The notes beneath the pieces were generated by a model. It ran no database searches. It was given only the letters and a program-made list of their open reading frames with translations, and was not told the DNA's origin. The translations under genes and the position numbers were made by a program. A DNA stretch of 64,000 bases from Adiantum capillus-veneris (Eukaryota > Streptophyta > Polypodiopsida > Polypodiales > Pteridaceae): assembly GCA_014529385.2 (NCBI GenBank), contig CM043944.1, forward strand, positions 55,969,768 through 56,033,767, in the 5' to 3' direction. Shown piece by piece: positions 35,200 through 47,554 of the stretch (its first letter is position 1; the number at the start of each line of letters is the position of its first letter).

Positions 35200-35882
35200 C
35201 CATAGCTCTTAGCTGAATCAAACTCTTCCACGGGTGTTTGATTCACATCTTTGTAACTATGGTCTTTCAGGTGTATTTTAGTTGTTGTCTCGCCATGTAT
35301 GAGGTATATGTGGTCGTAAACCCAATCTTGGACCATCTTCAATTGTTGCATGAATGGTCTTCCCAAGATGATCTCATAATTGTTCTTTTTGTCGAAATCG
35401 ACTATCGCAAATGTATGCTCATACTCGATCCCACACGAAGTGACAATCACTTTTTCTAAGAGTCCTAGAGGCTTCTCCATGAACCCATCTGCCAATTGCA
35501 ATTTCATTCTGGTAGCTCTCAAAGCTATTTTTCCCCATTTTTTCCAAATTTCCTTGGTGGCGATAGTAACTCCCGCTCCACTGTCAAGAATAGCTTTGGA
35601 AACTACTCCTTTGAATTCTATTGGTAGCGTGGTGTTTCCATGTTCTCCCTCGCAATACTCTACAACCTTGTTTAAGGGTACTGGCCTAGTGTTTAGTTGA
35701 GGTCTGTCCAACTCTCTGATCCCTTCCTGTAGCCTCAAGGTGGGGTCTTTCACTCCAAATTTTTCTAGGCATTTACCTACTATGGTCCACATGTTTGGTC
35801 GTAACCTGAGGAGTTCTGCTAATGTGATTGTGCATGCCACCGGGGTGGACAATAACTCAATCAATCCTTGTGAATCCATCAC
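35169..35882 (-). pseudogene. Element D protease (usual position)
   Basis: 237 codons: VSKAILDSGAGVTIATKEIW carries the catalytic DSG, then an LQLADG strand, TFAIVDFDKKNNYEIILGRP and PFMQQLKMVQDW close a retropepsin fold. Between gag and RT, as in all gypsy elements, where it cuts the polyprotein. Confidence 0.9.
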
Positions 35883-35912
35883 TTTGTTAGAAGAAAGTCT
35901 TTGAGATGGGAT

Positions 35913-36926
35913 TTATCTCACTTCAAACTTGGCTTCATACTCTCCTAGGTAAGAGGGTAAAGTTCTCAGCGAATCTGGTTGGCTGTGCCCCGAACTAATT
36001 GATCCTTGGTCTCCCCATTGTGAATGTATCTCAAAGCTCATTTGTGACCTTGCCTCAAATTCTTCAATAGGAGATAAGGTTACATTCTTTTCTTTTCTCC
36101 TGCTATTCATGTGGTTACTCATCCTATTAGCCTCGTTGGCCTCACGGATTTTCTTCCACAAATCGTCTAGACCGTTACAGTCCTTACCCATTTCTGTCAA
36201 TGTTTTAGGCTGGAACCCGTCACCTGCCTCATCTGTTGTATTTGGCACTATGATAGGCTCTTCTCTGCACTCATAGGCATTAGTGAGTCTTTCCTTTGTT
36301 TCTACTTGTTCCTCTAAAGTTGGTTGGATAGGGGTTGGAGCTGATGCCTCCTGCAAATTTGCAGGTTTACCCAACGGTTCTTCCATCAATGATTGAGTTG
36401 TTTCAATCATCCTTTTACACATTCCCAACCTCTGTTTTTCTATTTCCACATATGGATAAGTCATCCACCTTTGCTCCTGTGTTTGGTTCTTTTTGAGTCT
36501 GGCTTCATAAGCCTTTAGAAGCGCACCCAACTGCTCATTTACCTTGTCTGCCAATACATATGCTCCTTATCCTGCACTTTTGGGCTCTGCTATTTCCTTG
36601 GGTGCTATAGTTGTCGTGGTGTGTGAGCGTAAGCTAGCTAGATCCTCTAACCGCTCTAATCTATCCTTTGTATGTTTCAAATCCTCGGATAGAGCTATTT
36701 GCTCTCGTTCTTTCCTGGCTTTCATACGCGCTTTTCTAGCTTTCCAAGTGCTTCTCTAATTTTTCGTTTCTGAACTTTGGGCATCGGTTTTTAGCTCTTC
36801 AACTATGGGTTTGTTCGTCATTCTATGAGCTTGAGCTCGTGTTACCGCCTTAATAGGTATGATTGTTTCATTTTCTGACCCTCCACTGGAAGGTACTGTT
36901 TCTAGCATGTTCAAGGTGGTTTTTGC
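35913..36926 (-). pseudogene. Element D region between gag zinc knuckles and protease
   Basis: Frame 36554-35913 (213 codons, MADKVNEQLGALLKAYEAR) is Gln/Glu/Lys-rich with predicted helices. 36926-36555 shows broken coding (KAVTRAQAHRMTNK, then charged helices) with stops. Element F keeps a homologue at about 44400-44590 (plus strand). Possibly a capsid-spacer or polyprotein linker; no motif recognised. Confidence 0.6.
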
Positions 36927-39567
36927 TCATTTGCTCGGGTTTTTAGGGCAATCGGGAATCAAATGAGTAACTCCACACTCGGTGCAATATGCATTGACTC
37001 TAATGATTTCATCATGAGGACAGTCTCTTAGCCAATGGTCTCCACCACACTTGTAGCAAGGTCCCTTGGGTTGTTGAGGTGCTCCTTGAGCTCCTCTTTG
37101 TTGGTATGCATATCTCTGTCCGCCCATGCCTCCGTTGGCTATGAACAACAATATTCGTTCATCTAAGCTATATCTTCCTTCTCCTGTTGCCTGTGCAACT
37201 GTTGGTGGTCCTGTACTTCCTATCATGCTCCATGGTTCTAGAGTCGAGGGTTCTTCTGGTGGATAATAGACAGGGTTTTCCTCATATCCATTGGGATCTT
37301 CATAATATGCATGCATAGGCACCAAAGCCTTATCCTCTGATTTGGTTATGGTTGGTGTGTATCTTATACCAACTGGTCGTAATCCTGGTAGGGGTGGTTG
37401 TTGCCCCAACACTGGTTGTGGTCTTTCTGCACCTACAGGTCCTGGTAGGTTTCCTGCTTGATACCTAGGCATCAGTGGAACTTGAGGAGAAGCTACTAGA
37501 GTTGGGGGAGCGTAAGGTCCCTCTCTCACATATCCCTTGTTATAATAACATTCCTCGGTCCCATGGTTTGTCCATTTTTGTTCAATAGCACACCACTTGG
37601 GCTGTTTAGCTTGGGGTTTGGCATACAAGTTAATCTTTTTTAGCACTTCATTTACAAGCTGCTCCTGGTTTACAGCTACTTCTCCTTTCGGTGTTGTCTT
37701 AGAAGACTTGCTTCCACTTTGTTGTGAAGATGAATCGTCGTCAAGGTCCTTGAACTCCCCCTCTTTGTAGACCGCACAATTGTCCACAAGGTAAAGAGCC
37801 TCCTTGGTCAACTCATTCAACGTCATGCTCCTCTTCATATGTAAGTCTTTCTGGAGATCCGCATTCCTTAGTCCTTGGATGAATATAATCATAAGTCTGG
37901 ACAGAGTTGGTTGTTCTTCCACCGGACAGAACTTAACATATCTTTTTAGTCTTAGGGCTGCCTTTCGTACAGACTCCCCATCTTTCTGTTTGAATTTATG
38001 GATTTGTGAGACGGTATTATGAGCTATCCCCCTTTGTGAGAATTCCTCAATAAATTCGTCAAACACTTCCTCCATAGACTCAAAGTCTCTACGCTCTACA
38101 GAGTCAAACCAAGTGGCCGCGTCATCCTCTAGGGTTAGTCCAAACCTGACAAATTGGGTAGGGAAGTCTAACACCTCTTCGGCTCTAATTACACGCACAA
38201 AGGCTGCTACATGATTTCTTAGGTCTCTGCTTCCTGTGTATTTCTTGTTTACCCATTTTTGCACTTGAGAAGGTCTAATTCTCCGATGGTCTACAAACCT
38301 CATCATTGGATCTCCAGAGTCCTAATTGATATACCTCCTCAGGTCTTCTGTAATAGGCTGGTTCCTCTCCCAGTGGTGCTCCTAAGCCATAATTTCTAAC
38401 AGTTCTCGCCAGAGATGGTTCATCTCTTCGAACTCGTTCTATGGGTGGCCCTCTAGGCTCTGTTGACCCTTGAGTCTTTGGCTTACTCTCTCCTTGATAC
38501 CTTGAATAGAGTGGTGGTTCTTGCAAATCTCTTAGCCCTCGTGTGGCTTGATAACCCTCTCGGTTTTGGTCTTGTTCCATTGTAGCACTCTGTCGAAGCC
38601 ATGCCTGCAATGATGGTTGGTTTGCCGGTTGGTTTTGGTTGTTGAATGCCTTCGGTCGGGTGGAATGTGAGGTAGCGTCATACTCATCTAAAAAAGGATT
38701 CGTTGACTTTCTTGGGGTGTAGATGGCTCTTGGCACTTCCTCAGGGGCATATGCTGATGCTCCTGGACCTGTTGCCCTTTCTACCTCCTCTTGGAGAATA
38801 CGTTGGTATTCTCGCCCGTATTTATCAACAAAAATTATACCCTTCCCCATATCAGTTTCATAAGAGAATAAGTAAAGAACCTTGTCTTTGCTTAATTCGT
38901 TTACGTATGGTTCTTTGCTGCGAAAGTAAGCAACTATACCCTCAATCTCATGCTTGTATATTCCCACGTTCTCATTATAAGTTGGAACCCTGGTTGTTTT
39001 CTTATCATACATAAAAATAGCTCCGGGCCGATCAATGTTTGGTTGCGGTTCTTGAGCTTCTGAAACCATTTTCCCTTTCTCCACATTATCTCCATATCTG
39101 TTGTAATCTTCAAGGTTACTTACTATTAGATAGTGATTCCCCTTTTCATCTTGGAATCTATCTCCATCATCATAGACTCGGATTATCTCCAATCTCTGAG
39201 CTGGCCTCTCTTCGATACAAATACACTTGCATCCTCGGTAGTTAGAATAGATTAGGGCTCCCCTCGAGTTTGTTCCCTCTAAGAAGATCACAGTGTGCTT
39301 GGAATCATTCAAAGGATTTAGGGAGGTGCTTCCTCCTGACATTGGTCCGTCATAGGTGAAACCTCCTGGTTGTTGACTACCCATCATGAAGAAAGATTTG
39401 TCTGACAAAGTGTCAGTATCACTACCTTCCTTAATAATCGGTGCTAGCGGATCTAGCCTTGCCTGAGTTACACTCTCCTCGGTGGACACTAAGCTACCTT
39501 GGTCACCTGCCACCTTCTGGTCTCTAACAATGTATCTTCCTAATCTTAAGTTCATCAAACTTATCAA
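36927..39567 (-). pseudogene. Element D gag with long N-terminal extension and paired zinc knuckles
   Basis: Frame 39567-38275 joins frame 38306-36927 through a single-base shift near 38300. The first about 420 residues are an extension of unknown fold (IYSNYRGCKCICIEERP; VYDDGDRFQDEKGNHYLIV; later a Pro/Gln-rich linker). The second frame is a classical gag capsid (RFGLTLEDDAATWFDSVERR ... LMIIFIQGLRNADLQKDLH) followed by two Cys/His clusters, CYKCGGDHWLRDC and CTECGVTHLIPDC. The whole would be about 880 residues, far longer than a usual plant gypsy gag. Confidence 0.85.
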
Positions 39568-41373
39568 TGCAAATTATCACAAATCCAACCACTCACCTGG
39601 CAAAGGATCAGTCTCCGCACAGCTTCTTGCTTTGTTGTTGAATATACATGTACACAAGCGTTTAATTTCATCAATCGAATCAAAGCATTTATCTGCTAGA
39701 GGTTATCTTAGTAATGATTGGTATAACTGGAGAGTTAGTCACAACCACTACTGTATTTTATACAATGCTGATGTTCTGGATTAGGTCTGCTATTCTGGAA
39801 CTGTACTTCCCTCGGATGTTGGTCAATTTATGCAAAAAAGTCTGAATTCAGTCTTCGCACCGTCAAATGGATAAACAAGGTCCAAATTCACTTTTGAAAG
39901 AAGTTCTGGAACCCTTAAGCCAAATGGAATCTCCATGTCTAAGCTCATTCAAATTTTCTCTTCAGTAGGCCCCAATAGACATCCTACACGTAGGATGTCT
40001 CCTACTTTGTTTTGCCTGGATTTTTGCACTATGGATTCCCCTTGATGTGTTGAGTCTACAACTGTTTTTACTTTTTGATTTGGACACCTATAAGCTGGTC
40101 AATGAGTCAGAAATCTGTTCCGACAGCATGTTGCTAATCTTAATCAGTCTAATCAACTCCAATTTGGACCAAAATTGACCAGGAGGCTTGCCTTAGGCTA
40201 TACAACACCTTGTATGCTCACAGTCAGTACCTGGATTCAATTTATTGCTTTAGACATCCTACGCGTAGGATGTCTTTTTCATCAGAATGGCTTCAAACTC
40301 AAAACAGAGGCTCCCCTTGAGTTGCTAATCACTTTGGTATGCTCAAAATTTGGTTTGGAGTGCAAAATGACACAGACGACATCCTACGCGTAGGATGTCT
40401 TTTTGGCCTGTTTGACCCCAGACTTAACCCACAGCTTCCCCTTGATGTCAGCAACCCAGTGGTATGCTTAAATTTTGGTTTGGATTTCAAAAGTCTCCAA
40501 TTTTAGCTGTTCTTGCCTTTTTCAGTCAAAAGTGCTAAAGTCTGCTTTGAACCCAATTTTCTCACCCAAATGAGATGAAACCCCTCTCAGTCACTCAATA
40601 TATCATGCAAGACATGCTCATTTAGCCATCTTATGGTTTTGGTCTTAAAATAATGTTTTGGCACAATTTGGGTAGGATGTTTGGCAATTTCAGTCTATCT
40701 GGCCTTATCCTATCAAGATATGGTCAAATTTCCACTTTCCAGTTGAAAATAGGGTAATCCCCACCTTCTGAACACACTGGCCAACTCAAAATCCCAAAAT
40801 TCCCACCAGATTAGCCTGTAGACATCCTACACGTAGAATGTCTCCTGGCTTGAAATTAATTTTTTTCCTGACAGAAATGCTCCTGATGCTCTATAGCTCT
40901 ATCAGAAACACTCACAGTAACTTTTGGACTTCACTTAGGCTTTCAAACACACTTTTGCATCTTTTTGCGTCTTTTACAAAGTTGTGATGAATTTACCAAG
41001 CAAGTATACATGCATGAAGTGCTCTAGATCCTGAATCATGATGTCCTACTTACTCTACTCCTACTTATCATGTGAAATGGTGATAATGGTGTTTTGGTTG
41101 CTTTCTGGCCTCCCTGGACTCTCAAGCTTTCCTCTCACCGCTTCTACCACTCCAATTCCTACTCAAGAACTAGACTACTATCTAAAACTATCTTGGTCTA
41201 CCTAAATCTACCTAAGTCGAAGGATCTAGGCCAGACACACGCTTCCTAGACTCCCTCTAAGACCTAGAGAGTCCTCCACCCTCTGATCCTATTTAAATGT
41301 AAAACTAAAATCTTGGCAACCCAAAAATCCCTATCCTCAAGGATTAGTCTCGATCACCTACCTAAGGTTTTCG
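39568..41373 (-). other. 5' leader of element D with palindrome array
   Basis: About 1.8 kb between primer site and gag without a convincing frame. Holds four 24-bp dyads at 39977-40000, 40252-40275, 40377-40400 and 40820-40843, of the same family as the 3' array. Spacings are 275, 125 and 443 bp; 40252 to 40820 is 568 bp, twice 284, so one site is out of phase. Confidence 0.85.
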
Positions 41374-41391
41374 TCCCCGACAGCGGTGCCA
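41374..41391 (-). other. Primer binding site of element D
   Basis: On the minus strand TGGCACCGCTGTCGGGGA, one base inside the LTR end. It resembles the TGGCGCCGTTGCCGGGGA-type site of many plant Athila/Tat-like elements. Element E has the close variant TGGCATCACTGCCAGGGA. Confidence 0.85.
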
Positions 41392-41392
41392 A

Positions 41393-42329
41393 TGTTTGAT
41401 GGATACGCCGCGACGGCCGTCAGCACAGCGAGAACTTACCTAACATATAATGTCAGCTAAGGACGAAGCTAGACCCGCAGGTGCGTGGAAGCAAGCATAA
41501 CGTGTCAACCTACACTCGACCGACTCCTAACTAATTTCTACAGAGGTCTCTACCAATTTTCTAAGTCACAGCCTTCAAGAGTGCATAAGAGGAAACTTCC
41601 TACAACGCTTTCTAGAGCCGAACACCCATCAAACAATCTCGAAACACCATAGAACTTGAAGGAGACCCTACTAATACCTATAGGTCACTCTCTCTAAGGT
41701 CTATGAACCAAAACCCCAACCCAAAACACCCAGTGCAAAATCACGTAGGATGTCTGCTCAAAATTTCCAGGTCTTCGTTTCCAAAATCTAAAGTGCCTAA
41801 TGTGTAGGTCTACTCAATGTGAACGCGTGGATATACTGCAATGCAAAATCGAACAACGTATGCTCACCAAATCACCAGATGAAGCTCATAGAAGGAGCTC
41901 ACAAAACCAGACCGTACGCGCGTAATGTAGGTATCGACGCGTAGCTCTCGTCGGGGGCAACACACTACACTTATCTCTCCGCACTCGATTCCGACCACCG
42001 GTGCACACGTAGCGTCAAGATGAAGCTCACACTCTCTCTTGTACAAAGTACGCTCACTCACAGACTTCAAAACTTGTTTTTAAAATGACAAAAGGTTTTT
42101 TCATTAAGGTCAAAAAGTTGTATAAATACCTTACAATTCTCAAACCCTAAAGTTCCAAAATCAACCATCTACTCAATCTAACTATCAAAACTGGGATACA
42201 ATTTGGAAACTTCTGTAAGATCCAATATTTACAAGGTGAAAAATCAGGTTTCCTCAATAAATGAATAATTACAAAAAATGATAATCCTCCAAGTAGTTAG
42301 TTTCCATGGGGTGTGTCCAGCTTCTAACA
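41393..42329 (-). repeat. 5' LTR of element D
   Basis: 937 bp, partner of 852-1787. Half-palindrome CGTAGGATGTCT at 41744-41755. A possible TATA box lies on the minus strand near 42122-42130 (TATTTATA), but the other LTR has only GTTTATA there, so the promoter is not certain. Confidence 0.9.
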
Positions 42330-42334
42330 ATATA

Positions 42335-42428
<94 letters not shown>

Positions 42429-42467
42429 TATTGTTAGAAGCTGGACACACCCCACGGAAACTAACAA

Positions 42468-42504
<37 letters not shown>

Positions 42505-42518
42505 ATATATATATATAT

Positions 42519-42588
<70 letters not shown>

Positions 42589-42830
42589 GGAATAGAGAGA
42601 GAGAGAGAGTGATATATTGTTAGAAGCTGGACACACCCCACGGAAACTAACTACTCGGAGGATTATCATTTTTTGTAATTATTCATTTATTGAGGAAACC
42701 TGATTTTTCACCTTGTAAATATTGGAGCTTACAGAAGTTTCCAAATTGTATCCCAGTTTTGATAGTTAGATTGAGTAGATGGTTGATTATGGAACTTTAG
42801 GGTTTGAGAATTGTAAGGTATTTATACATA
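42118..42830. repeat. Inverted duplication of the D LTR end around palindromic microsatellites
   Basis: The last about 215 bp of the D 5' LTR (42118-42332) recur in reverse complement at 42612-42829, and a 37-bp piece of the same end recurs inverted at about 42428-42464. The spacers are (CT)n(AT)n(AG)n blocks, themselves self-complementary, so the entire 710 bp could fold into one long hairpin. Confidence 0.9.
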
Positions 42831-42899
42831 TATATATATATATATATATATATCACTCTCTCTCTCTCTCTCTATTCCCTATCTTTTTCTCTCTCCCTA

Positions 42900-42971
<72 letters not shown>

Positions 42972-43018
42972 TGTCTTTCTCTCTCTCAATCTCTACTTCC
43001 CTATCTCTCTACTGATCG
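42830..43018. repeat. (AT)n and (CT)n microsatellites
   Basis: AT runs about 42830-42854 and 42927-42968 with CT runs between and after them. Confidence 0.9.
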
Positions 43019-43440
43019 AATGAGCGACTGAGCTAGGGAGATCCAGATGCCCACGACTGCGGAGGCCAGACTACACAACATCGACAGAGGCTGCATCAGA
43101 GGATCCAGGTCACTTTGGCTCGACATACACAACGCCCGGTCAGACTAATGACCATGGAGGAGATTGATGAGGTCCGCCAGCGAGACAAATGCTGGATCTC
43201 CTATGATCTACCTATCCGAGCTAGCTGTTTTAGCTGCTTAGTCCATACCCAGCAGTTTAGGATTCCATAATATTTGATTTTGTCATTTTTTCATCTTGTT
43301 ATTCTGACTTTGTATCATATCCACCACATTGTAGCTTTCTGGTCTCATAGGTCACTTTGGCCTTTTGAAGACGTTAATATAACATTTCATTTCATTTCTC
43401 TCTTTAATTTCTCTTTCTTTAATTTTAATTTCCTACACAT
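43019..43440 (+). other. Unassigned segment with a possible gag remnant
   Basis: A plus-strand reading near 43140-43260 gives TMEEIDEVRQRDKCW followed by two Cys residues, which loosely resembles the pre-knuckle region of gypsy gags (EEMxxRRxKGLC). Too short and too broken to assign. Confidence 0.2.
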
Positions 43441-43445
43441 ACATT

Positions 43446-43518
<73 letters not shown>

Positions 43519-43583
43519 GTTTTAATTTCCTACGCATACATTTTTCTCTCTCTCTCTCTCTTTTATTTCCTACACGCACACAC

Positions 43584-43651
<68 letters not shown>

Positions 43652-43665
43652 TACACACACACACA

Positions 43666-43750
<85 letters not shown>

Positions 43751-43765
43751 TACACACACACACCG

Positions 43766-43827
<62 letters not shown>

Positions 43828-43861
43828 CTCTCTCTTTCTACACACACACACACACACACAC

Positions 43862-43938
<77 letters not shown>

Positions 43939-43956
43939 CTACACACACACACACCG

Positions 43957-44001
<45 letters not shown>

Positions 44002-44060
44002 TTCCTACACACACACACACACACACACACACGATGTAGAGAGAGAGAGAGAGAAAGAGA
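43441..44060. repeat. Compound (CT)n minisatellite with TTTCCTACACAC spacers
   Basis: At least six long CT runs are separated by related interruptions of the type TTCCTACACACACAC or TTTTAATTTCCTAC, so a unit of CT run plus spacer has been repeatedly duplicated. A GT run (about 43790-43825) reverses the motif locally. All open frames are dipeptide artefacts. Confidence 0.9.
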
Positions 44061-44390
44061 GGTTGGGGGGGGGGGGAAGAGTTCCATAATACCTCCACAG
44101 CAGGTTTCGGCCAAGATCTGAGCACGCGCATTGAAGGCGAAAATGGCCCCTGCGCACGGGTTCCCCTTTTTTTCCCTAATTTTTTAACGTCAAAATGTGC
44201 GTCGATATACGCGTGGTAATGTCCGTCGATATACGCGTGGAAAAGCATACCTTGCCACGCGTATTTCCACATGCATATCGACGGCTATTTCGACGCGTAT
44301 ATCGATGGGATAAAAGAACGTCGATATCCGCGTGGAAAGGTACGGCCGTCGATATATAGTGCATCGACAACTTTGGGTTATGTTGTAGTG
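44061..44390. mobile_element. Right terminus of a CACTA-like element (second family)
   Basis: Ends at 44390 with ...TTATGTTGTAGTG, the inverse of CACTACAACATAA, a typical CACTA terminus. Immediately inside, at about 44200-44370, at least six direct and inverted copies of CGTCGATATACGCGTGG-like motifs form a subterminal repeat region. The opposite end was not found in the window, so the element is truncated or its left part lies in the microsatellites. Confidence 0.65.
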
Positions 44391-45919
44391 ATACTCGATA
44401 AAATCTATGAACCCATCAACACAACTTTTGGAAGCCTTCCAAATGGGATTGAAAGTAGGTCAAAACATGGGAACCAAGTGGAAAAGTGACCCAAGTTTTG
44501 ATATGGAGGCAACAAAATTGGAAGCGTATCAAAATCTAGTGAGAATCACAAAATCATTGCTTGAAGCGCAAAAAGCAAAAGTAAAATAATTGAAAATCCT
44601 TCAAAAGACAAGACAAAACCGGGATCAACAAACATGAAAGACGCTTAAGAATTGAGTGTCTTTAGTTAGAAGGGAAGAACCTAAAATCATAAGACCTGAT
44701 TGTGAAGATGGACTAGAAGGAATCCCTTTAGTGGAGGATGATTGTTTTGAATACCTATGGGAATTTTTAGAGAGGTTAATGATGGAATCTTGAACTTGAA
44801 ATCAGCTCCAATTGAAGAAATATGGCTAAACCATCCACTTATCTAAGTGGACAGACATTATCTGTATGAAGATTGGGGTTTGAGACAGTTAAGCCTTTCC
44901 AAAGGCCAAACATTCAAAATGCTATGCTCATACCTAGGTGAGAACGTAGAAAAATCTTTGGTGTGTAAGACAATAAAACTGAGTCACGCAAAGCAAACTT
45001 TAATTTAGTGAAAAATCTATAGTCAATAACCCTTCTAGTGTACCATTACATTGGGAAAACTATTGAAGATTATACCACATCTATGGAAGGATCTATAGAA
45101 CACATTGAAAAAAGTAGTAATGTCTGGGTTAACGAAAAAATTCAAAGAGTTTCAACTAGAAGAATCTCTAAACAAACTTGTCAAATGTGCTTAGATGAAC
45201 AAAGTAGGAAATTACTACGAAGGAAATAATTGGGAATACAAATCTTCCTATGGAGTTTACTAGACAATAGGAAAGGCATTGCCATAGCCACCAAAGCAGT
45301 ATGGGAAGCTTGGGTAGATTAGCAATAAAGAATACGAGAATGAAACTACAGCTAGCAGATCGTCACATTGAACGACCATTGGGATTATTGAAAAGTGTGA
45401 TAGTTAGCTTGAATGTGGGATTGACTATTAACGTACTTTTGTCATTGTAGATTTTGGAAAGAAATTGAACTATGAAATCATTATGTAAAAATCTTTTATA
45501 AAGTAGGTTCAATTAAATCAATTTTGAAAAAATGACTAACTACAAGTAGAATCAATTACAAAGGTGAACCTAGAATATCATTCTTGCAAGGATGCTTTAA
45601 AGATACCTATCCAAGAATTTGAGTGTGAAAATTCAGCTAAAACTAAATTTCCATTATGGGTGAACAGACACTCCTATTTGGATGTGTGAAGCTTCAAAAA
45701 ATGGTAGTTTAAAGCGAAAGATTGTATCTTAGATCAAGAGGTAAATGATGCCGATTACGTACCTGAACCATTCATTGAACACCTGTTTGAGCCATTTGAG
45801 TGGACCCAAATATTGGCAACCATGGATGTTTGTGTCAACAAGTCTACACCTACCTTATGTTGTGATGAAGAGGGATACGAAATTATCTTTATCTGAAAAC
45901 AGTAACCATTGTGTACTTG
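44391..45919 (+). pseudogene. Element F, left part: decayed D-relative (protease to RT linker)
   Basis: Plus-strand remnants in the D order: a helical segment at 44407-44589 like D 36554-36350, a protease end at about 45430-45485 (FVIVDFGKKLNYEII against D FAIVDFDKKNNYEII), and the linker at about 45755-45870 (YVPEPF ... ILATMDVC against YIPEPF ... ILATLDVC). Many stops and shifts. The CACTA transposon interrupts it at 45920. Confidence 0.75.
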
Positions 45920-45944
45920 CACTACAAGAGGTTGTGTGCACTTG

Positions 45945-46130
45945 TGACGTTTTTAGCGATGAAAATACATTGGGTTTTTATACTCCCCGACGTCGCTAAG
46001 ACCATCGCTAACAGTGTCACTATAACCGTCGCTATATAGCAATGCTAATAGTGACGCTTATTACAGGCTACCTATAGAGACGCTTATAACGACGTTGCAG
46101 AGCCTTATATAGCGACGCTTATAGAGATGC
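45945..46130. repeat. Left subterminal repeats of the CACTA element
   Basis: Multiple copies of TAGCGACG / CGTCGCTA in both orientations, for example near 45989, 46026, 46055, 46078 and 46117. Such arrays bind the transposase in characterised CACTA systems. Confidence 0.8.
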
Positions 46131-46640
46131 CCAAGAGTAAAAAATTTTGGTGGCAGGGCATTCAATAAGCACAGATTCACCTTTGAAATAAAGTGCAAGC
46201 TTAGGTATAGACCCAAAGTAGTCACCCACAAGACAATATAACCATTAACTCCATCATCCATAGTATTGTTTACAGAATAAAGATACAAAACTGACAAAAG
46301 TAAATTGATGAAAGTAAATCAATGATAATTGTACACATCTTAGGCAAAATCACTTGATTGTTAAGCTTTGCAAATGTAATAGTTACAACACCATTGTCAT
46401 TATTGAGAAACTATACATGGTTTTCCAATAGTTACAAAAAGACGTATACACGTCATCTCATGATACATATGCTATGACAAAAGAAAACTAATGCTATCTA
46501 TCTACGGCTAGACTGACGTCGTCTAATCAGACGTCTCATCGCGCCCAAGCGGCATATCTGTTGGATTCTGCACACAAAAAAAAAGATAGCTTTCTTTAAG
46601 TATAAACATATAATTACAAAACAATATAATAAATAGAAAA
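46131..46640. other. Interior of CACTA without recognisable coding
   Basis: AT-rich, no domain on either strand. Might be intron or untranslated sequence of the minus-strand transposon gene. Confidence 0.4.
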
Positions 46641-47553
46641 GAGTAAACCCTAATACTAACCATGCCATCGTGAGAACTCAGAATGTCCATCAGGGCGTTT
46701 TAAGCCCTTTCTACCTGCGTACTCGCGCTCGTACGGTGTGGGCTCATCGACCACTGTTCAAAACATACAAAGAATCCATTATAATGTTAGAATTTAAAAG
46801 TACAAATAGACGTAACTACCAAACCTAAAAAACAAATCAAAAACATTTACAAAATCGGTTTCAAATGATGCCCATCTGCCGCTCTCCAAGTGGTGCGAGC
46901 TCCCTACCTCTACTCGCGCTTTGGCTGCCTCCTTTTATTGCTTCCAGTTGTCAGGATTCTCGCGCGCTGCTTGCTTCACATTCTTCCAATCTTCTTTGGC
47001 CAACCAATCTGGTCTGTTCCACCCATGCTTTATTGCTTTTTGCACTTCATAATGCTTGTGCTTGCAGTATTCGTACATTCAAACCTTCATCAGGTCTTCA
47101 TTGAAGCAATCATCCCGTGTTGACATGGGAAACTCGTCATGCAGTATGCTGATGACTCTATCTTTTAATTCACTTGGTACTTTACTCCAAGTGTTTAGTA
47201 TATATTGTCTAAACACCTGAGAGCAAAGACCGTGCATGCGCGAGATCACTTCTTGCCTTCATCATCCAAGATGATGCCGCCACTAAAGTCGATGGAGTAA
47301 GGCAAGACCTCTCGCCTGTGACGCGTAAACCTGGATGTCTCGGTAGGGGTCTCTAGCGGCGTGTTGATGGGGGTACGGACATCAGGTGCCTCCACTGGAG
47401 TTTGGGCCCCGAAGCGAGGAGTGCGACTGGGGTGACTCTCGGAGGCGTAGGTAGTGGTGTGTAGCCAACTGGAACGGTCGATAGCGCGCAAAACCTGGCC
47501 TAGATGGCAATGTCGTGGCTGGTGTGGGGGCGGGCAAAGAAGGGGAAGGTAAA
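46641..47553 (-). pseudogene. CACTA-encoded protein, 3' exons, truncated
   Basis: On the minus strand 47553-47246 gives a Pro/Thr-rich piece (TPVEAPDVRTPINTPLETP ... YSIDFSGGIILDDEGKK). 47230-46860 gives VPSELKDRVISIL, CKHKHYEVQKAI, WLAKEDWKNVKQAARENPDNW and SSHHLESGRWASF, the pattern of the second CACTA protein (plant transposase Ptta/En/Spm family). 46760-46680 gives a short exon-like VVDEPTPYEREYAGRKGL. Stops and intron-like breaks lie between. The upstream part is cut off by element C. Confidence 0.6.
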
Positions 47554-47554
47554 G

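Noticed and set aside
43433-44121. Open frames of up to 183 codons made of Arg-Glu, Ser-Leu or Cys-Val repeats
   Set aside because: They are translations of CT/GA and GT/CA dinucleotide runs; every frame of such a run is open.
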